A stretch of DNA of 64,000 nt, from NCBI RefSeq assembly GCF_002998295.1, contig NZ_CP027226.1, positions 1,080,001-1,144,000 of the forward strand. The letters are read 5' to 3'. Shown one piece after another: positions 41,729 through 51,479 of the stretch (position 1 is its first letter; each line of letters opens with the position of its first letter). The notes beneath the pieces were generated by a model that was given only the letters and a program-made list of their open reading frames with translations, made no database searches and was not told the DNA's origin. This DNA comes from Fastidiosipila sanguinis. Its GTDB lineage: Bacteria; Bacillota; Clostridia; Saccharofermentanales; Fastidiosipilaceae. A program made the position numbers and the translations under genes.

Positions 41729-43963
41729 CTATACTTTCTCCGCAATATAGCATACAGAATCGTAGTTTTGTCTGCCTCTCTCGACCAATATTCCTGCAAC
41801 CATTAAGTCGAGTCCGCTATACACGCCACAATCAAATTCTTCAGAACCTTTGTATAGTGTTAGCTTATAATCACTGTCCTTGCATAAACCTTTCCATTTA
41901 ATGCATTCAGCCAAGCCTGCTGCAGCTAAATCTTTATATACAACCGTTAAAATAGCTTCTGCTTTATCTGTTGCAACATTTTCCCAAGCTGTTACGTAGG
42001 TATTTTCATACGGATCAACAAGTCTGTAGTAGTCACCTTTTTGGACGGTCTCCCAGTGTTTATTATAGAAATCTATAAATTTCTTAGTAAACTCTTGCTC
42101 AGATTCTGACAATGTAGAAAGATCCATCTCATAACCGAATGCCCCTTGCAGAGCTGTAAAAGCTCTCGTACTAATTGGTGTCACACGATGGTTCTGATGA
42201 TTTGGAACTGCTGATACGTGTGCTGAGATACTTGAGAGAGGATACACAAATGAGGTACCATGCTGAATTCTAGTTCTATCCAACGCATCTGTATTATCAC
42301 TTGTCCAAATTTGAGGAGTATAGTAAAGCATTCCCAAGTCGAAACGGCCTCCTCCACCACTACATCCTTCTATCAATAAGTCAGGATAATTGTCTAAAAG
42401 ATGTTGTAGGACACGATATACACCAAGTACATATCTATGTGATAATTCGCCTTGCTTTTCAGCTGGTAAACTATGACTATATAGATCGAATAGTGATCTA
42501 TTCATATCCCATTTCAAGTAAGTAATATTTCCTGTTTGCAAGACATTATCAATTGCTGAAATTGCGAAGTCTTGAACATCTTTTCTGCTAAAGTCTAAAA
42601 CCAATTGCACCCTAGATCTATTTGGTTCTCTTCCTGGAATTGCAAGCGCCCAATCAGGATGCGCTCTGTACAGGTCACTATCCTCGTTGACCATCTCAGG
42701 TTCCATCCAGATTCCGAAGTCCAAACCAAGTTCATTAACATCTTTTATCAAATCTTCTAAAGTACCACCAATTTTGGTTTCGTTTGGAATCCAGTCACCT
42801 AAACCAGATATATCTAAATCACGTTTACCAAACCAACCATCATCTAAAACGAGTAAGTCAAAGTTCAATTCTTTAGCTTTATTTGCTATTTCTATAATCT
42901 TATCTTTATCAAAATCGAAATAAGTCGCTTCCCAGTTATTGATTAGTACAGGTCTACGCTTATCGGACCATGAGCTTCTAATTAAATTATTATTAACCGC
43001 TCTATGAAGATTTCTAGATAATTCACCTCTACCTTCAGGACTGTAGCACATTGCTAATTCTGGTGTTTGGAAACTCTCACCATTTTTTAGTATCCAGCTA
43101 AAGTTGCTATCATCTAAACCTGCAACAACTCTTATTTGTCCTAATTGGTCTTTTTCACAAGATATATTGAAGCCTCCGCTATACACTAAGCTCAAACCAT
43201 ATACTTCACCCTTGTCTTCACAGGCTCCCTGTTCTTGTAAAAATAGGCTTGGGTTTTGTTGGTGACTTGATGTTCCCCTTGTACTTCTTATTTGGAAAAT
43301 ATTCTCACCTAACTCTACCTTAGATGCATTTCTTTCTTTTAAATGTCTTCCAGGGAAATTAATCAGTTCAAAATCTTTGTTAATAAAGTCTAGAGCTCCA
43401 GAAGCAATATTCTTTAATACTACTTCTTCATTTCCTAAGTTTGTTATCTTTGATGATCTTACGATCAAATCATACTCTGGGAAAATTGAATAATATAGTT
43501 CCAATTCTAAATCACTATATAAATCTTCTAATACGACTACGAGAGTCTCAACAGCTTCTTTGTTATCTGCTGATGTCCAGAAATGTGGCAAACCTTGCAA
43601 TTCAGGTTGTCCTCCAATTATTTTATGATCCTTGTAGACAAAGTCAGTACCTCTCGCACCATTTTCCCAAACAAGATCTAAAGCATTAATTCTATAATCG
43701 CCTGTACCATGTTGTGGGAATTCTTGTGGCAGCAAATCCAAAGTGTAATCTCTATCGCCCTCTTTTGAAACATCTCCCGGATTTCCTGAAAAGCCCCTTC
43801 CTAGAACCTCAATCAAATATGAGTAATCTGCACCAGAAATTTTTCCCCCATACCAAGTATGCAAAAGTCTCTTGTACTTATCGACTTTCATCTGATAACT
43901 ACTGTTATTTGTATTGAGTGTAAACGTCATCTGTTCCTTGTTTACAATAATATTTTGGCCCAT
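41729..43963 (-). CDS. Alpha-galactosidase (GH36), second copy
   Basis: This 744-residue cytoplasmic GH36 enzyme is very similar throughout to the msm-operon copy. The nucleophile Asp lies in YLKWDMNR (about 486) and the acid/base Asp in WTSDNTDALDR (about 556), with GCSGGGGRFD between them. It stands alone with its own terminator and no neighbouring transport gene. No ROK operator is seen upstream (43964-44029), so it may be expressed constitutively or on a different signal. The two copies may differ in chain-length preference. GGAGG lies close to the ATG. Confidence 0.92.
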   Translation of the reverse strand: MGQNIIVNKEQMTFTLNTNNSSYQMKVDKYKRLLHTWYGGKISGADYSYLIEVLGRGFSGNPGDVSKEGDRDYTLDLLPQEFPQHGTGDYRINALDLVWENGARGTDFVYKDHKIIGGQPELQGLPHFWTSADNKEAVETLVVVLEDLYSDLELELYYSIFPEYDLIVRSSKITNLGNEEVVLKNIASGALDFINKDFELINFPGRHLKERNASKVELGENIFQIRSTRGTSSHQQNPSLFLQEQGACEDKGEVYGLSLVYSGGFNISCEKDQLGQIRVVAGLDDSNFSWILKNGESFQTPELAMCYSPEGRGELSRNLHRAVNNNLIRSSWSDKRRPVLINNWEATYFDFDKDKIIEIANKAKELNFDLLVLDDGWFGKRDLDISGLGDWIPNETKIGGTLEDLIKDVNELGLDFGIWMEPEMVNEDSDLYRAHPDWALAIPGREPNRSRVQLVLDFSRKDVQDFAISAIDNVLQTGNITYLKWDMNRSLFDLYSHSLPAEKQGELSHRYVLGVYRVLQHLLDNYPDLLIEGCSGGGGRFDLGMLYYTPQIWTSDNTDALDRTRIQHGTSFVYPLSSISAHVSAVPNHQNHRVTPISTRAFTALQGAFGYEMDLSTLSESEQEFTKKFIDFYNKHWETVQKGDYYRLVDPYENTYVTAWENVATDKAEAILTVVYKDLAAAGLAECIKWKGLCKDSDYKLTLYKGSEEFDCGVYSGLDLMVAGILVERGRQNYDSVCYIAEKV

Positions 43964-44029
43964 AAGAACCTCCTACAATTATTTTTTCTAATCCTCATAT
44001 ACCCATTTTAAAAAGCATTAATGCTTATT

Positions 44030-44461
44030 TTACTTAATAAATTTAGCATAGCACTGATCACAAAGAGTCTTCATAAGATAGCCCTTTTTCCTTAATACTC
44101 CCTCAGCACCACAGCTTTCACAAACTTTGTTACTTTTGTTCTCGTACGCTTCTATGATTTTATCAATATCATTTCTAAGCTCTTGATTAACTGGACTATC
44201 TCCTTGTTTAAAAGAGTAGTACACCCTTAACTCTGCAAACTTTTCCTTAATCTGCAAGACTTCTAAGTCAACTGCTAACCCTGCTAGCTTATAACGATCC
44301 ACAATCTCTTTGAACATCTCTTTCAATAATTCATACCAACCATCATCGCATTCAAAACCAAAAGCCAGATACAAATTATCTATTCTGTCTTCTCCCTGCT
44401 CTGAGTTCTCCTCTAAGAAAGGAAATTCTTTTACAAGTTTCTCTTCTAGTGCTTCTCTCAT
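44030..44461 (-). CDS. Hypothetical protein with C-terminal zinc ribbon
   Basis: This is a 143-residue acidic protein of unrecognised family. The body (about 1-110) is helical, with FGFECDDGWYELLKEM and repeated aromatic/acidic residues. The C-terminus holds CESCGA and CDQCYA, two Cys-x-x-Cys knuckles 19 residues apart, typical of a zinc ribbon. I chose the ATG at 44461, with GGAGGAG 5 bases upstream, over an upstream in-frame ATG without a site. A nucleic-acid or protein-binding role is possible. It lies alone between the alpha-galactosidase gene and the DUF2079 gene. Confidence 0.7.
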   Translation of the reverse strand: MREALEEKLVKEFPFLEENSEQGEDRIDNLYLAFGFECDDGWYELLKEMFKEIVDRYKLAGLAVDLEVLQIKEKFAELRVYYSFKQGDSPVNQELRNDIDKIIEAYENKSNKVCESCGAEGVLRKKGYLMKTLCDQCYAKFIK

Positions 44462-44554
44462 AAAACTCCTCCAATACAACTTCTTATATTATAAGGATTT
44501 CAGACTATGGTAGCAATAACAATACCATGACACTTATAGAAAAAAGTTAAGCTG

Positions 44555-46732
44555 TTATTCCATTAATTTATAAACAGAAATATAATCACCTGAAATGTCA
44601 TCAAGCATATATTTTTCGTCAATTAACAGCTGTATATCATCTTCAAGAGTATTGATTTTAATCTTTGGCATCACAATATATCGAGGTAGCTGCTCACCTT
44701 CCTTATACTTATGATGATCTAAATCATACAAAAACTCAGTATCGGCAAGATATGTAGTAAAGAAAGGATCTGCCCAAATAATTTCATCTCTAGGTATTTT
44801 TGGCAAGACTTTGTCATACTCTTCTATCCTATAACTTGGTATCAACGCCTTTAGTATTGTTGAGCTGCGATTATTTAAGCAATAAACATTTATAATTACT
44901 GAAGCAGTTACCGCTATGATAAGTCCTAAGTCAATTAAATTATTTTTACTTATTAAAACTGAACTTATTCGCTTTGCCTTTCCTTCAGCATGTGAACTAA
45001 ACTCATGAGATAGATCTTCTTTTTTATCAAATAAATTATCTGTAACTACAATCAAAGCAAGAATTATCAACATTAAATGCGATCCATAATTGTATTGGAA
45101 AAATAGCTCAAATTGATAGGCATAGTTGCTGCTTAAATTTATTATCAATAACGGCAAAAGCAATGCCAAACCCGAAAATCTTCTAATGAACAGCGGCAAA
45201 AATCCCATGAACATAAGAGTCAAAAATAAGAAGATAAATTTCCTTGGTAAAAATATTGTCAGCAAGTAAAAACTTGGATTGAAGATTAAAGTGAGTATTA
45301 TTCCTGGTAAACCATACTTTTCATTTGGCATTAGGTTTGAAAATCTTCCCGACATATCACCTGTACCGAAGTTTCTCAGATATAGTATGTTCACTGTGAA
45401 AACTATTACCCCCACAACAATCATAAAAACAGCAAGTAAACGTGCTTTTTTATAATCTAACTTTGTAACCTTCTTATCCTTATATCCGATAAATAAGTAA
45501 ATTGCTATGGCTACAAAGTAAATTACAGCATCTTCTTTTACACCCAGCAAAAGCAATCCGGAAATTATGATACCAATATAATTTCCTTTATAAATGAAGT
45601 AAATCAAAAACATTATGCATGGTGCCAGAAATATATTTTCATGGAAGTCATAATAATTAGAAAGCAAAAATGCTGGTTGCAATGAAAAAATTGCTCCGGC
45701 TAAAACTAATTTATAAGATCTTAAACCATATTCTTTTGCCAATAATAAGAAAGGAATCAATGCGATGTAAACAACAAAAATTTGGGATAATTGTAATGTC
45801 TCTGGATATGGGAACAATTTAAACAGCGGAACTAATAAATATAAAGTCGGCGAGACATGTATATTAAAGTGGCTTGTTTGAAAATCTCGTTCAACTGTAC
45901 TTAACGGTTTCCCATTTCTAATAATACTGTGATACATTTGCGTAAATATACCCATATCATAAGTTGAAACAGAATACGATCTTAATCTAGCCCATAAGTA
46001 TAGTTGAGTAGTAAGAATAATTAATAATGCTAAGACAGATAAAGTAATAGTCACTACCTTGAGTTTTTTATTTGAACTTTCTTTAGAAATATCAAGTTTC
46101 TCTTGTTTATTCGCTAAATATTTATAAGATACATATATGCAAAAAATAGTAAATACAATTAAAAATACTGCTAAAACATAAGTTTTTATTATTTGAATAT
46201 CATACTTATATTCTGCAACTCCTGAGAAACTTTCCGGAAGAGAATTATCTTTTTGCCATAACTTCTGAATAAGTAATACTAATAAGATTGAGAAGCTAAT
46301 GTTAAAAGCCTTACCCCAAGCCTTGTTGTAATATGCATACGATATTGCTATTAAACATAATCCAGCTACTAAATGCCAGAGATTAGTTTTTAGTGCAATA
46401 GTTAGTGCCCAGAACATAAAAGTTAGAACAGAAAAATACTTTTCTTTATTTTTTAATTCTGTTTTCGATTTTGCTAACTCAGGACGCTTATTTAATACTA
46501 TTGTCTCTGTTAAATAAAGTAGAGATAATATTAAACAGTATAAAGAAAACTGAAAAAAAGCAAAATTTGGATTAAATAATTTAGCACTTAAATCTGATAT
46601 TTGTAAACCATAGATAAATAATACAAGAGCTTGCAACAAAAAGTACGCTTGGATAAACAGTTCACCTCTGAATCCAAGTTTAGTACCTCTATTACTAATA
46701 TAAACATTATTATGAGAACTTCTGCTATCCAT
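44555..46732 (-). CDS. DUF2079-family polytopic membrane protein
   Basis: This 725-residue protein has about 15-17 hydrophobic segments. The central portion has DUF2079 hallmarks: STYDMGIFTQMYHSI, LSTVERDFQTSHFNIHVSPTLYLL, LSNYYDFHEN and LGVKEDAVIYF. The acidic and His residues in these loops face outside in related glycosyltransferase-C (GT-C)-type enzymes. The family is thought to relate to polyprenyl-phosphate-dependent glycosyltransferases, so a role in envelope glycosylation is possible; substrate unknown. The first 215 residues are extra membrane helices. It is monocistronic by its spacing. Confidence 0.8.
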   Translation of the reverse strand: MDSRSSHNNVYISNRGTKLGFRGELFIQAYFLLQALVLFIYGLQISDLSAKLFNPNFAFFQFSLYCLILSLLYLTETIVLNKRPELAKSKTELKNKEKYFSVLTFMFWALTIALKTNLWHLVAGLCLIAISYAYYNKAWGKAFNISFSILLVLLIQKLWQKDNSLPESFSGVAEYKYDIQIIKTYVLAVFLIVFTIFCIYVSYKYLANKQEKLDISKESSNKKLKVVTITLSVLALLIILTTQLYLWARLRSYSVSTYDMGIFTQMYHSIIRNGKPLSTVERDFQTSHFNIHVSPTLYLLVPLFKLFPYPETLQLSQIFVVYIALIPFLLLAKEYGLRSYKLVLAGAIFSLQPAFLLSNYYDFHENIFLAPCIMFLIYFIYKGNYIGIIISGLLLLGVKEDAVIYFVAIAIYLFIGYKDKKVTKLDYKKARLLAVFMIVVGVIVFTVNILYLRNFGTGDMSGRFSNLMPNEKYGLPGIILTLIFNPSFYLLTIFLPRKFIFLFLTLMFMGFLPLFIRRFSGLALLLPLLIINLSSNYAYQFELFFQYNYGSHLMLIILALIVVTDNLFDKKEDLSHEFSSHAEGKAKRISSVLISKNNLIDLGLIIAVTASVIINVYCLNNRSSTILKALIPSYRIEEYDKVLPKIPRDEIIWADPFFTTYLADTEFLYDLDHHKYKEGEQLPRYIVMPKIKINTLEDDIQLLIDEKYMLDDISGDYISVYKLME

Positions 46733-46828
46733 TTTATCCTCTACAAATGTATTTTTGGTATTATTATAACAGATGAAATCTAAATTAAAGGTTAAGCAAA
46801 ACTAAAAATTTATCTTCTAAATAAACAA

Positions 46829-46862
46829 TGCCGCAAGCTAAATGCTAAATAGTCATGCGGCA
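46829..46862. terminator. Terminator downstream of the GlsB gene
   Basis: TGCCGCA pairs with TGCGGCA across a 20-base loop. T-rich runs follow on both sides. Confidence 0.7.
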
Positions 46863-46903
46863 CTTTTCTTATTTCAAGATTAATTTAATACTCAATAATG
46901 ACT

Positions 46904-47167
46904 TTATTTAATCAATTTTCGTATCAATCCTAAAATTACTAGCAGAATAACTGCACCTAGGGCAGCAGTTAAAATACCTAGAATACTAAATGCGTTAGGG
47001 TCACTTTGTCCGAAGAATCTTAGTACATAACCACCGATGAAACTACCAATAATACCGATTACTACGTTACCTACTAGACCATAACCGCCATCTCTATTCA
47101 TGACTAAACTTGCTAGCCATCCTGCTACACCACCAACTATAATCCATGCCAAAATATTAATTAACAT
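46904..47167 (-). CDS. GlsB/YeaQ/YmgE-family stress membrane protein
   Basis: This 87-residue protein has three hydrophobic segments and the family pattern IIVGGVAGWLASLVM, GNVVIGIIGSFIGGYV and LGAVILLVILGLI. It is found with general stress genes in many Gram-positives; the molecular function is unknown. GGAGGAAATA-like ribosome binding is present (GAGGAAATATT before the ATG). It is monocistronic and followed by a terminator. Confidence 0.9.
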   Translation of the reverse strand: MLINILAWIIVGGVAGWLASLVMNRDGGYGLVGNVVIGIIGSFIGGYVLRFFGQSDPNAFSILGILTAALGAVILLVILGLIRKLIK

Positions 47168-47283
47168 AATATTTCCTCTCTTTCCTATCTTTATATTAAA
47201 GATACTTATGTTTATACTAACGAAGTTTTGTTAAACTTATGATATCCATGTAACATTATTAATTAAGTTTTAGTTAAGAAACT

Positions 47284-48081
47284 TTAACGCATCTTCACAT
47301 TCTGTTTTCTATTCTTATTCAAGTAATTTCCTAATACTAGCAATAATACCGATATACTTCCCATAAATATTAGCGATTGAATAAGTGGAATATAGTTATA
47401 AGATGTATTTTTCCATAATTTCAAAATGTCTTCATTTGCGAAATATGTAAACGGTAGTAACTTAGAAATCCAACGTATTTGACTTGGGAACTTATCTACT
47501 GATAAGCCCATCATTCCGCTAAAGAACAACATAAAGAAGTACAAAACCATTGTAATTGCATAAGTGACTCCAAATTTTTTAAATATATTGGCTATGGCAT
47601 GAGCCATTGTGAAAAGAATTGCACACTCAATTAAAACTAAAGCAAAAAATTTAAGTGTCCCAGCTAAACTATAAACTTCCCACCCCAAGCCAACATAAGT
47701 CGCTATAAAGTAAATTATAAATGCAAGTAGTAAAAATCCAAGTTGAGATAGCATTTTACTAATTAAGATTTCCTTCTGTTTAAAAGAAAATAATTTTAAT
47801 CTGAGAAGTATTTTGTTTTCTAACTCTTGAGAATATAAGGCACTATGTCCCATAAATATAGATGCCATTGGAATTACTTGAAGAAATCCTAAACTTATTC
47901 CTGTTGAAACTTCTTTAGGATCAATAAAATTAGACATTGATTTTACTTCGCTGATCACCTGATTACCAATAACTAAAGCTAAAAATATAGGAAATACTAC
48001 ACCTAGCATTGGTATGTACCATGACCCTAGTAAGTTTTTAAATTCATATTTAATCAGACGTGATAATTTATCATTTTTCAT
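47284..48081 (-). CDS. ABC-2-type transporter permease
   Basis: This 265-residue protein has six membrane segments in the ABC-2 order. The characteristic mid-protein FFMLFFSGMMGLSVDKFP loop and conserved P before the fifth helix (WISKLLPFTYFANE) are present. It overlaps the ATPase gene by 11 bases, so the two are translationally coupled and form an exporter. The pair lies next to a two-component system and shares an upstream sequence element with it, suggesting induction by the sensor. The exported compound is unknown; peptide or drug efflux is common for this type. Confidence 0.85.
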   Translation of the reverse strand: MKNDKLSRLIKYEFKNLLGSWYIPMLGVVFPIFLALVIGNQVISEVKSMSNFIDPKEVSTGISLGFLQVIPMASIFMGHSALYSQELENKILLRLKLFSFKQKEILISKMLSQLGFLLLAFIIYFIATYVGLGWEVYSLAGTLKFFALVLIECAILFTMAHAIANIFKKFGVTYAITMVLYFFMLFFSGMMGLSVDKFPSQIRWISKLLPFTYFANEDILKLWKNTSYNYIPLIQSLIFMGSISVLLLVLGNYLNKNRKQNVKMR

Positions 48082-48955
48082 AATTCAAGCTCCCGTTATT
48101 TTGCTTATATTGACGAATGGCGTTGAAGCTCATTAACTCAATATCATTATTTGTTTTCTTGAAATTTATATTTTTCTCTATCAGAACTTGGCTTATTACA
48201 GTAGACTCTTCCTCATTATCAGCTCTGAAGGCCGTAATATGTTCTGGAGAATAAAGTTTTTTGAATACATCTAGCTCCGGAATATAATTTTGTGTATTAA
48301 TAATGAAGGCGTTATATCCACAATATTTTTCAAAAAGTTCTACTTTGTCACCGAAACAAATAAGTTTACCATGGTCTAATAAAAGAATTTTGTCTGCCAG
48401 GAGTTCTAATTCCTCATAATAATGAGTTACATAGCAAATAGTTGTTCCTTTGTCTTCGTACCATCGCATCAACAACTCAACTAGATCCTGACGAGTCTCA
48501 TAATCTAATCCAGAAGTCACTTCATCAAAGAGAACCAAACTTGTTTCTTGATATAGCACTAGAATAAGAGTCAATCTTTGTTTTTGACCTCCGGATAGAT
48601 GTTTGAATTTTTTCTTCAAAGAATCTTGGAAAGAGAAAAACTCAACTAGTTCTTTAAGTTTCTCATCTGACTTCCAATCGCTACCTGTTACTAATTCGAT
48701 GATTTCAGCAACATTTACGTTTTCAGAATAGTTATTATCTTGCATATGAACAGATATATTATCTTTAGAATCTCTGAAACTAATATTGCCGGAATAATTA
48801 ACTAAATCAAGAATAGCTTTAATTAAAGTACTCTTCCCTGCGCCATTGCTTCCAATAATGCCTATCTTATCCGCATCTTCAATATATAGTTCTTGATCAA
48901 TATCTAACGCTAGTAAATCGCCATACTTAACTTTTAAATTATTAATCTTAAGCAT
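48071..48955 (-). CDS. ABC transporter ATP-binding protein (exporter)
   Basis: This 294-residue ATPase has Walker A GSNGAGKST (35-43), a Q-loop MQDN, the signature LSGGQKQRL, Walker B SLVLFDEVTSGLD and the H-loop YVTHYYEE. The C-terminal extension (about 215-294) is the accessory domain often seen in antibiotic-exporter ATPases. The ATG follows AGGAGG at 7 bases. It overlaps the permease gene and is preceded by a motif at 48995 shared with the response-regulator promoter. Confidence 0.9.
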   Translation of the reverse strand: MLKINNLKVKYGDLLALDIDQELYIEDADKIGIIGSNGAGKSTLIKAILDLVNYSGNISFRDSKDNISVHMQDNNYSENVNVAEIIELVTGSDWKSDEKLKELVEFFSFQDSLKKKFKHLSGGQKQRLTLILVLYQETSLVLFDEVTSGLDYETRQDLVELLMRWYEDKGTTICYVTHYYEELELLADKILLLDHGKLICFGDKVELFEKYCGYNAFIINTQNYIPELDVFKKLYSPEHITAFRADNEEESTVISQVLIEKNINFKKTNNDIELMSFNAIRQYKQNNGSLNYEK

Positions 48956-48994
48956 TCTGTCCTCCTATAACTTTTATAATTTAATCTTAAATAG

Positions 48995-49018
48995 CTTATG
49001 TGGATATTTTATGTAGAA
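48995..49018 (-). promoter_or_regulatory. Candidate regulator-binding element upstream of the ABC exporter
   Basis: Plus-strand CTTATGTGGATATTTT continuing ATGTAGAA resembles the element at 51415-51436 (shared CTTAT, GGATATTTT, GAGAA/TAGAA). It lies 40-63 bases before the ATPase start. It is a likely binding site for the two-component regulator encoded next door. Confidence 0.45.
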
Positions 49019-49081
49019 GATGTGTTTTTTAGGAGATATTTATCTAAAAAAGACGCTTATGATAATAAATATATGAAAACA

Positions 49082-50632
49082 TTATGAAAAATTAATTCTA
49101 CTGGTTACAATATTATCCTCTAAAAAAACATCCAAAGAATATCCCATAATTTTCGCATAATAATTAGAAAAATAAAGACCTAATCCATTTCCCGAGCTGC
49201 CACTACTTACAAATGGTTCAAATATATGGTTAAAAATTTCTTCATTAGCAACTTCAGTTTTGTTTTGTAGCTCTAATTTGTGTGAATCTAATTCAATTAA
49301 TATTGTGCTACCTTCTTGGGCATATTTGATTGCATTTTCAATTATATTCTCAGTTATTTTCTGAATATAATTTAAATTGCTTGTAATACTTGCATTTCCA
49401 GAAAATTCAATATGTAGCTCACGTTTGTCGATAACACTGAACCATCTATCTATTAAATTCTCCACCAAAGCTCGCATATCAATTTCTTCTTTGTTAGAAA
49501 TATCTACACTCAATAAATCTTGATTCATATCTAGAAGTTCATCGATAATAAATCTCATATTAATTAATTCATTCTTTACTTTTGGTAGGTAAATTGAGTG
49601 ATCTTTATATTTACCAATATCGCCGATCATGCCTTCTATCAAAAGCAATGAAACAGTAATAGGAGTCTTAAGCTGATGAGAACTTGCCTGCAAGAATACT
49701 TCTCTACTTTTCATATCCTGTTTAAGCCTCTCATATTGCTCACTTAACCTTAAATATAATTCATCGATATCATTAGCTAGTATTTCAAATTCATCATTAG
49801 TCTTTAGAGGTAGAGGCATTATAGAACCAGCTTTATCAAGAGGCATATTAATCATCTCATTAGTGTGACTGGTGATCTTCTCTATAGGTTTAACTATTCG
49901 ATTAGAGAACCACAATGTAGATAAAATAATAATTACCAGTATTACTGCAATAATGACCGGAATATTCATAAGTATAATTGGAACTATCTCATCTATAGAC
50001 CCTGCTACTGCTGAATATGCAGTTACTATAATCTTATTATTTCTATAAGTTACTACTAAATTATTGGCATAGTCATTTCCGTCAATTTTGGTTCTCGCTG
50101 AATTTAAACTTGTATCATTTGATAATCTAACAAAATTATACTGTGTACTATCTTTATCAATGTTTAGTGGTTGAAATTTAAAACTATTAATTTTAAATAA
50201 TTTAGTTTCTGACTCATCAATAAAATCTTGTATATTAATATCCTCGAGTTCATCCCAAGTACTAACATCTTCAGCTTTAGCTATTTTTTTTAGGTTAGGA
50301 GTAATTTTAGCAACTATTTCTTTTAGTCTCTCATCCTTAAGTTCAAGAACCCCAGAAAAGTTCAAATTATAATAATATATTTTATCTAAGTCTTTTTCAT
50401 CAATGCTAATAGTTGTCGTAAATACGGAGGAATTTGCCTTTGCGTTATCACTATCATATTCATTATTCTCTAAAAACTCCATATGCCTTTGGGTAAGCAA
50501 ATTGGCCTGTCTTTCATAAGAATATTCCACGTACAAAGATGGTAAAAATATTATCAAATACAAAACTATAAATACTATTATTAATGCTGCCAGTGAAAGA
50601 GTATATATAAATGTTTTCCTTGATAAATTCAT
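49082..50632 (-). CDS. Sensor histidine kinase
   Basis: This 516-residue kinase has two membrane helices (about 8-32 and 215-240) flanking an extracytoplasmic sensor domain of about 180 residues. A HAMP-like region (244-300) follows, then an HisKA domain with His319 in SSHQLKTPIT and a HATPase domain (N-box ENIIENAIKYA, G-box GSSGNGLGLYFS). It phosphorylates the response regulator encoded immediately upstream, whose reading frame is interrupted. It lies 43 bases after the regulator's true frame end. The ligand is unknown; the adjacent ABC exporter suggests envelope stress or peptides. Confidence 0.9.
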   Translation of the reverse strand: MNLSRKTFIYTLSLAALIIVFIVLYLIIFLPSLYVEYSYERQANLLTQRHMEFLENNEYDSDNAKANSSVFTTTISIDEKDLDKIYYYNLNFSGVLELKDERLKEIVAKITPNLKKIAKAEDVSTWDELEDINIQDFIDESETKLFKINSFKFQPLNIDKDSTQYNFVRLSNDTSLNSARTKIDGNDYANNLVVTYRNNKIIVTAYSAVAGSIDEIVPIILMNIPVIIAVILVIIILSTLWFSNRIVKPIEKITSHTNEMINMPLDKAGSIMPLPLKTNDEFEILANDIDELYLRLSEQYERLKQDMKSREVFLQASSHQLKTPITVSLLLIEGMIGDIGKYKDHSIYLPKVKNELINMRFIIDELLDMNQDLLSVDISNKEEIDMRALVENLIDRWFSVIDKRELHIEFSGNASITSNLNYIQKITENIIENAIKYAQEGSTILIELDSHKLELQNKTEVANEEIFNHIFEPFVSSGSSGNGLGLYFSNYYAKIMGYSLDVFLEDNIVTSRINFS

Positions 50633-50675
50633 TAGTTTGAACCTCTCTTTTATTCATATTTCATGCCTAAATTCA

Positions 50676-51350
50676 TTATTCTTTGTACTGATAACCTGCA
50701 CCCGTTATGGTTTTAATACAATTGATTGGTAATTTTTTGCGCAAGTTTTTAATATGTGAATCTATAACTCTGTCACTTCCGAAATAATCGCCTTGATAAA
50801 CATAAGTAATAATTTCTTCTCGAGAAAATACTTTTGATGACCTACCCATTAATAATTCTAGAATTTGGTACTCAGTTAGCGTTAAGTTTAAATTTTCACC
50901 ATTATAGTAAGCTTAATACTCTTCATTTTCTAGTACTAAACCCTCTGATTTAACACTTTCGTCAGAACTAACTCTTCTTAAAATAGTTTCAATTCTTTTA
51001 AGCAGAAGAATTGGTGAAAATGGTTTACTGACGTAATCATCTGCATAATAATTAAAAGCTTGCAACTGACTTTGTTCATCGTTCAAGGCAGATAACATAA
51101 TCACAGGTACTGAGGCTCTATTATTTTTGATATACTGCAAAACTTCCATGCCAGAAACTCCAGGTAACATGATGTCTAGTATTGCTAAATCTATTGAAGT
51201 ATCATCGATAATATCAAATGATTCTTCTGCATTACTAGCCTCTACAACTTCATACCCTGCAAGCATCAGGTACTCAGCAACTACCTCTCTTATTTGCTCT
51301 TCATCTTCTAATAGAAGAATTGTTTTTTTATCACTAGTCTTTAATTCCAT
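50676..51350 (-). pseudogene. OmpR-family response regulator interrupted by an in-frame stop codon
   Basis: The receiver domain is intact: Asp59 in LAILDIMLPG, the acidic pair near 15-17 and the Lys in VSKPFSP. A TAA at 50913-50915 then ends the protein after 145 residues. The same frame continues for 78 more codons as AYYNGENLNLTLTEYQILELL and on to DSHIKNLRKK and TITGAGYQYKE, a complete winged-helix effector domain, before its own stop at 50676. One base change would restore a 224-residue OmpR-type regulator. As it stands, the product is a receiver domain without DNA binding. It could be a true nonsense mutation or an error in the sequence. Confidence 0.85.
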
Positions 51351-51414
51351 TTACACACTCCAAACTCAATCTCAAAAAGCATAGATAGAAATTACACCCT
51401 TATTATAAAAAACA

Positions 51415-51436
51415 CTTATGGATATTTTGTGGAGAA
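51415..51436 (-). promoter_or_regulatory. Candidate autoregulatory element at the response-regulator promoter
   Basis: Plus-strand CTTATGGATATTTTGTGGAG, running on to GAA, overlaps the -35 region of a promoter with TATAAT at 51402-51407. It shares GGATATTTT and flanks with 48995-49018. An overlapped, poor -35 fits activator-type control. Confidence 0.45.
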
Positions 51437-51479
51437 ATTATTTATTAATCCTTTATACATTTCATGAAATTGTATTTTA

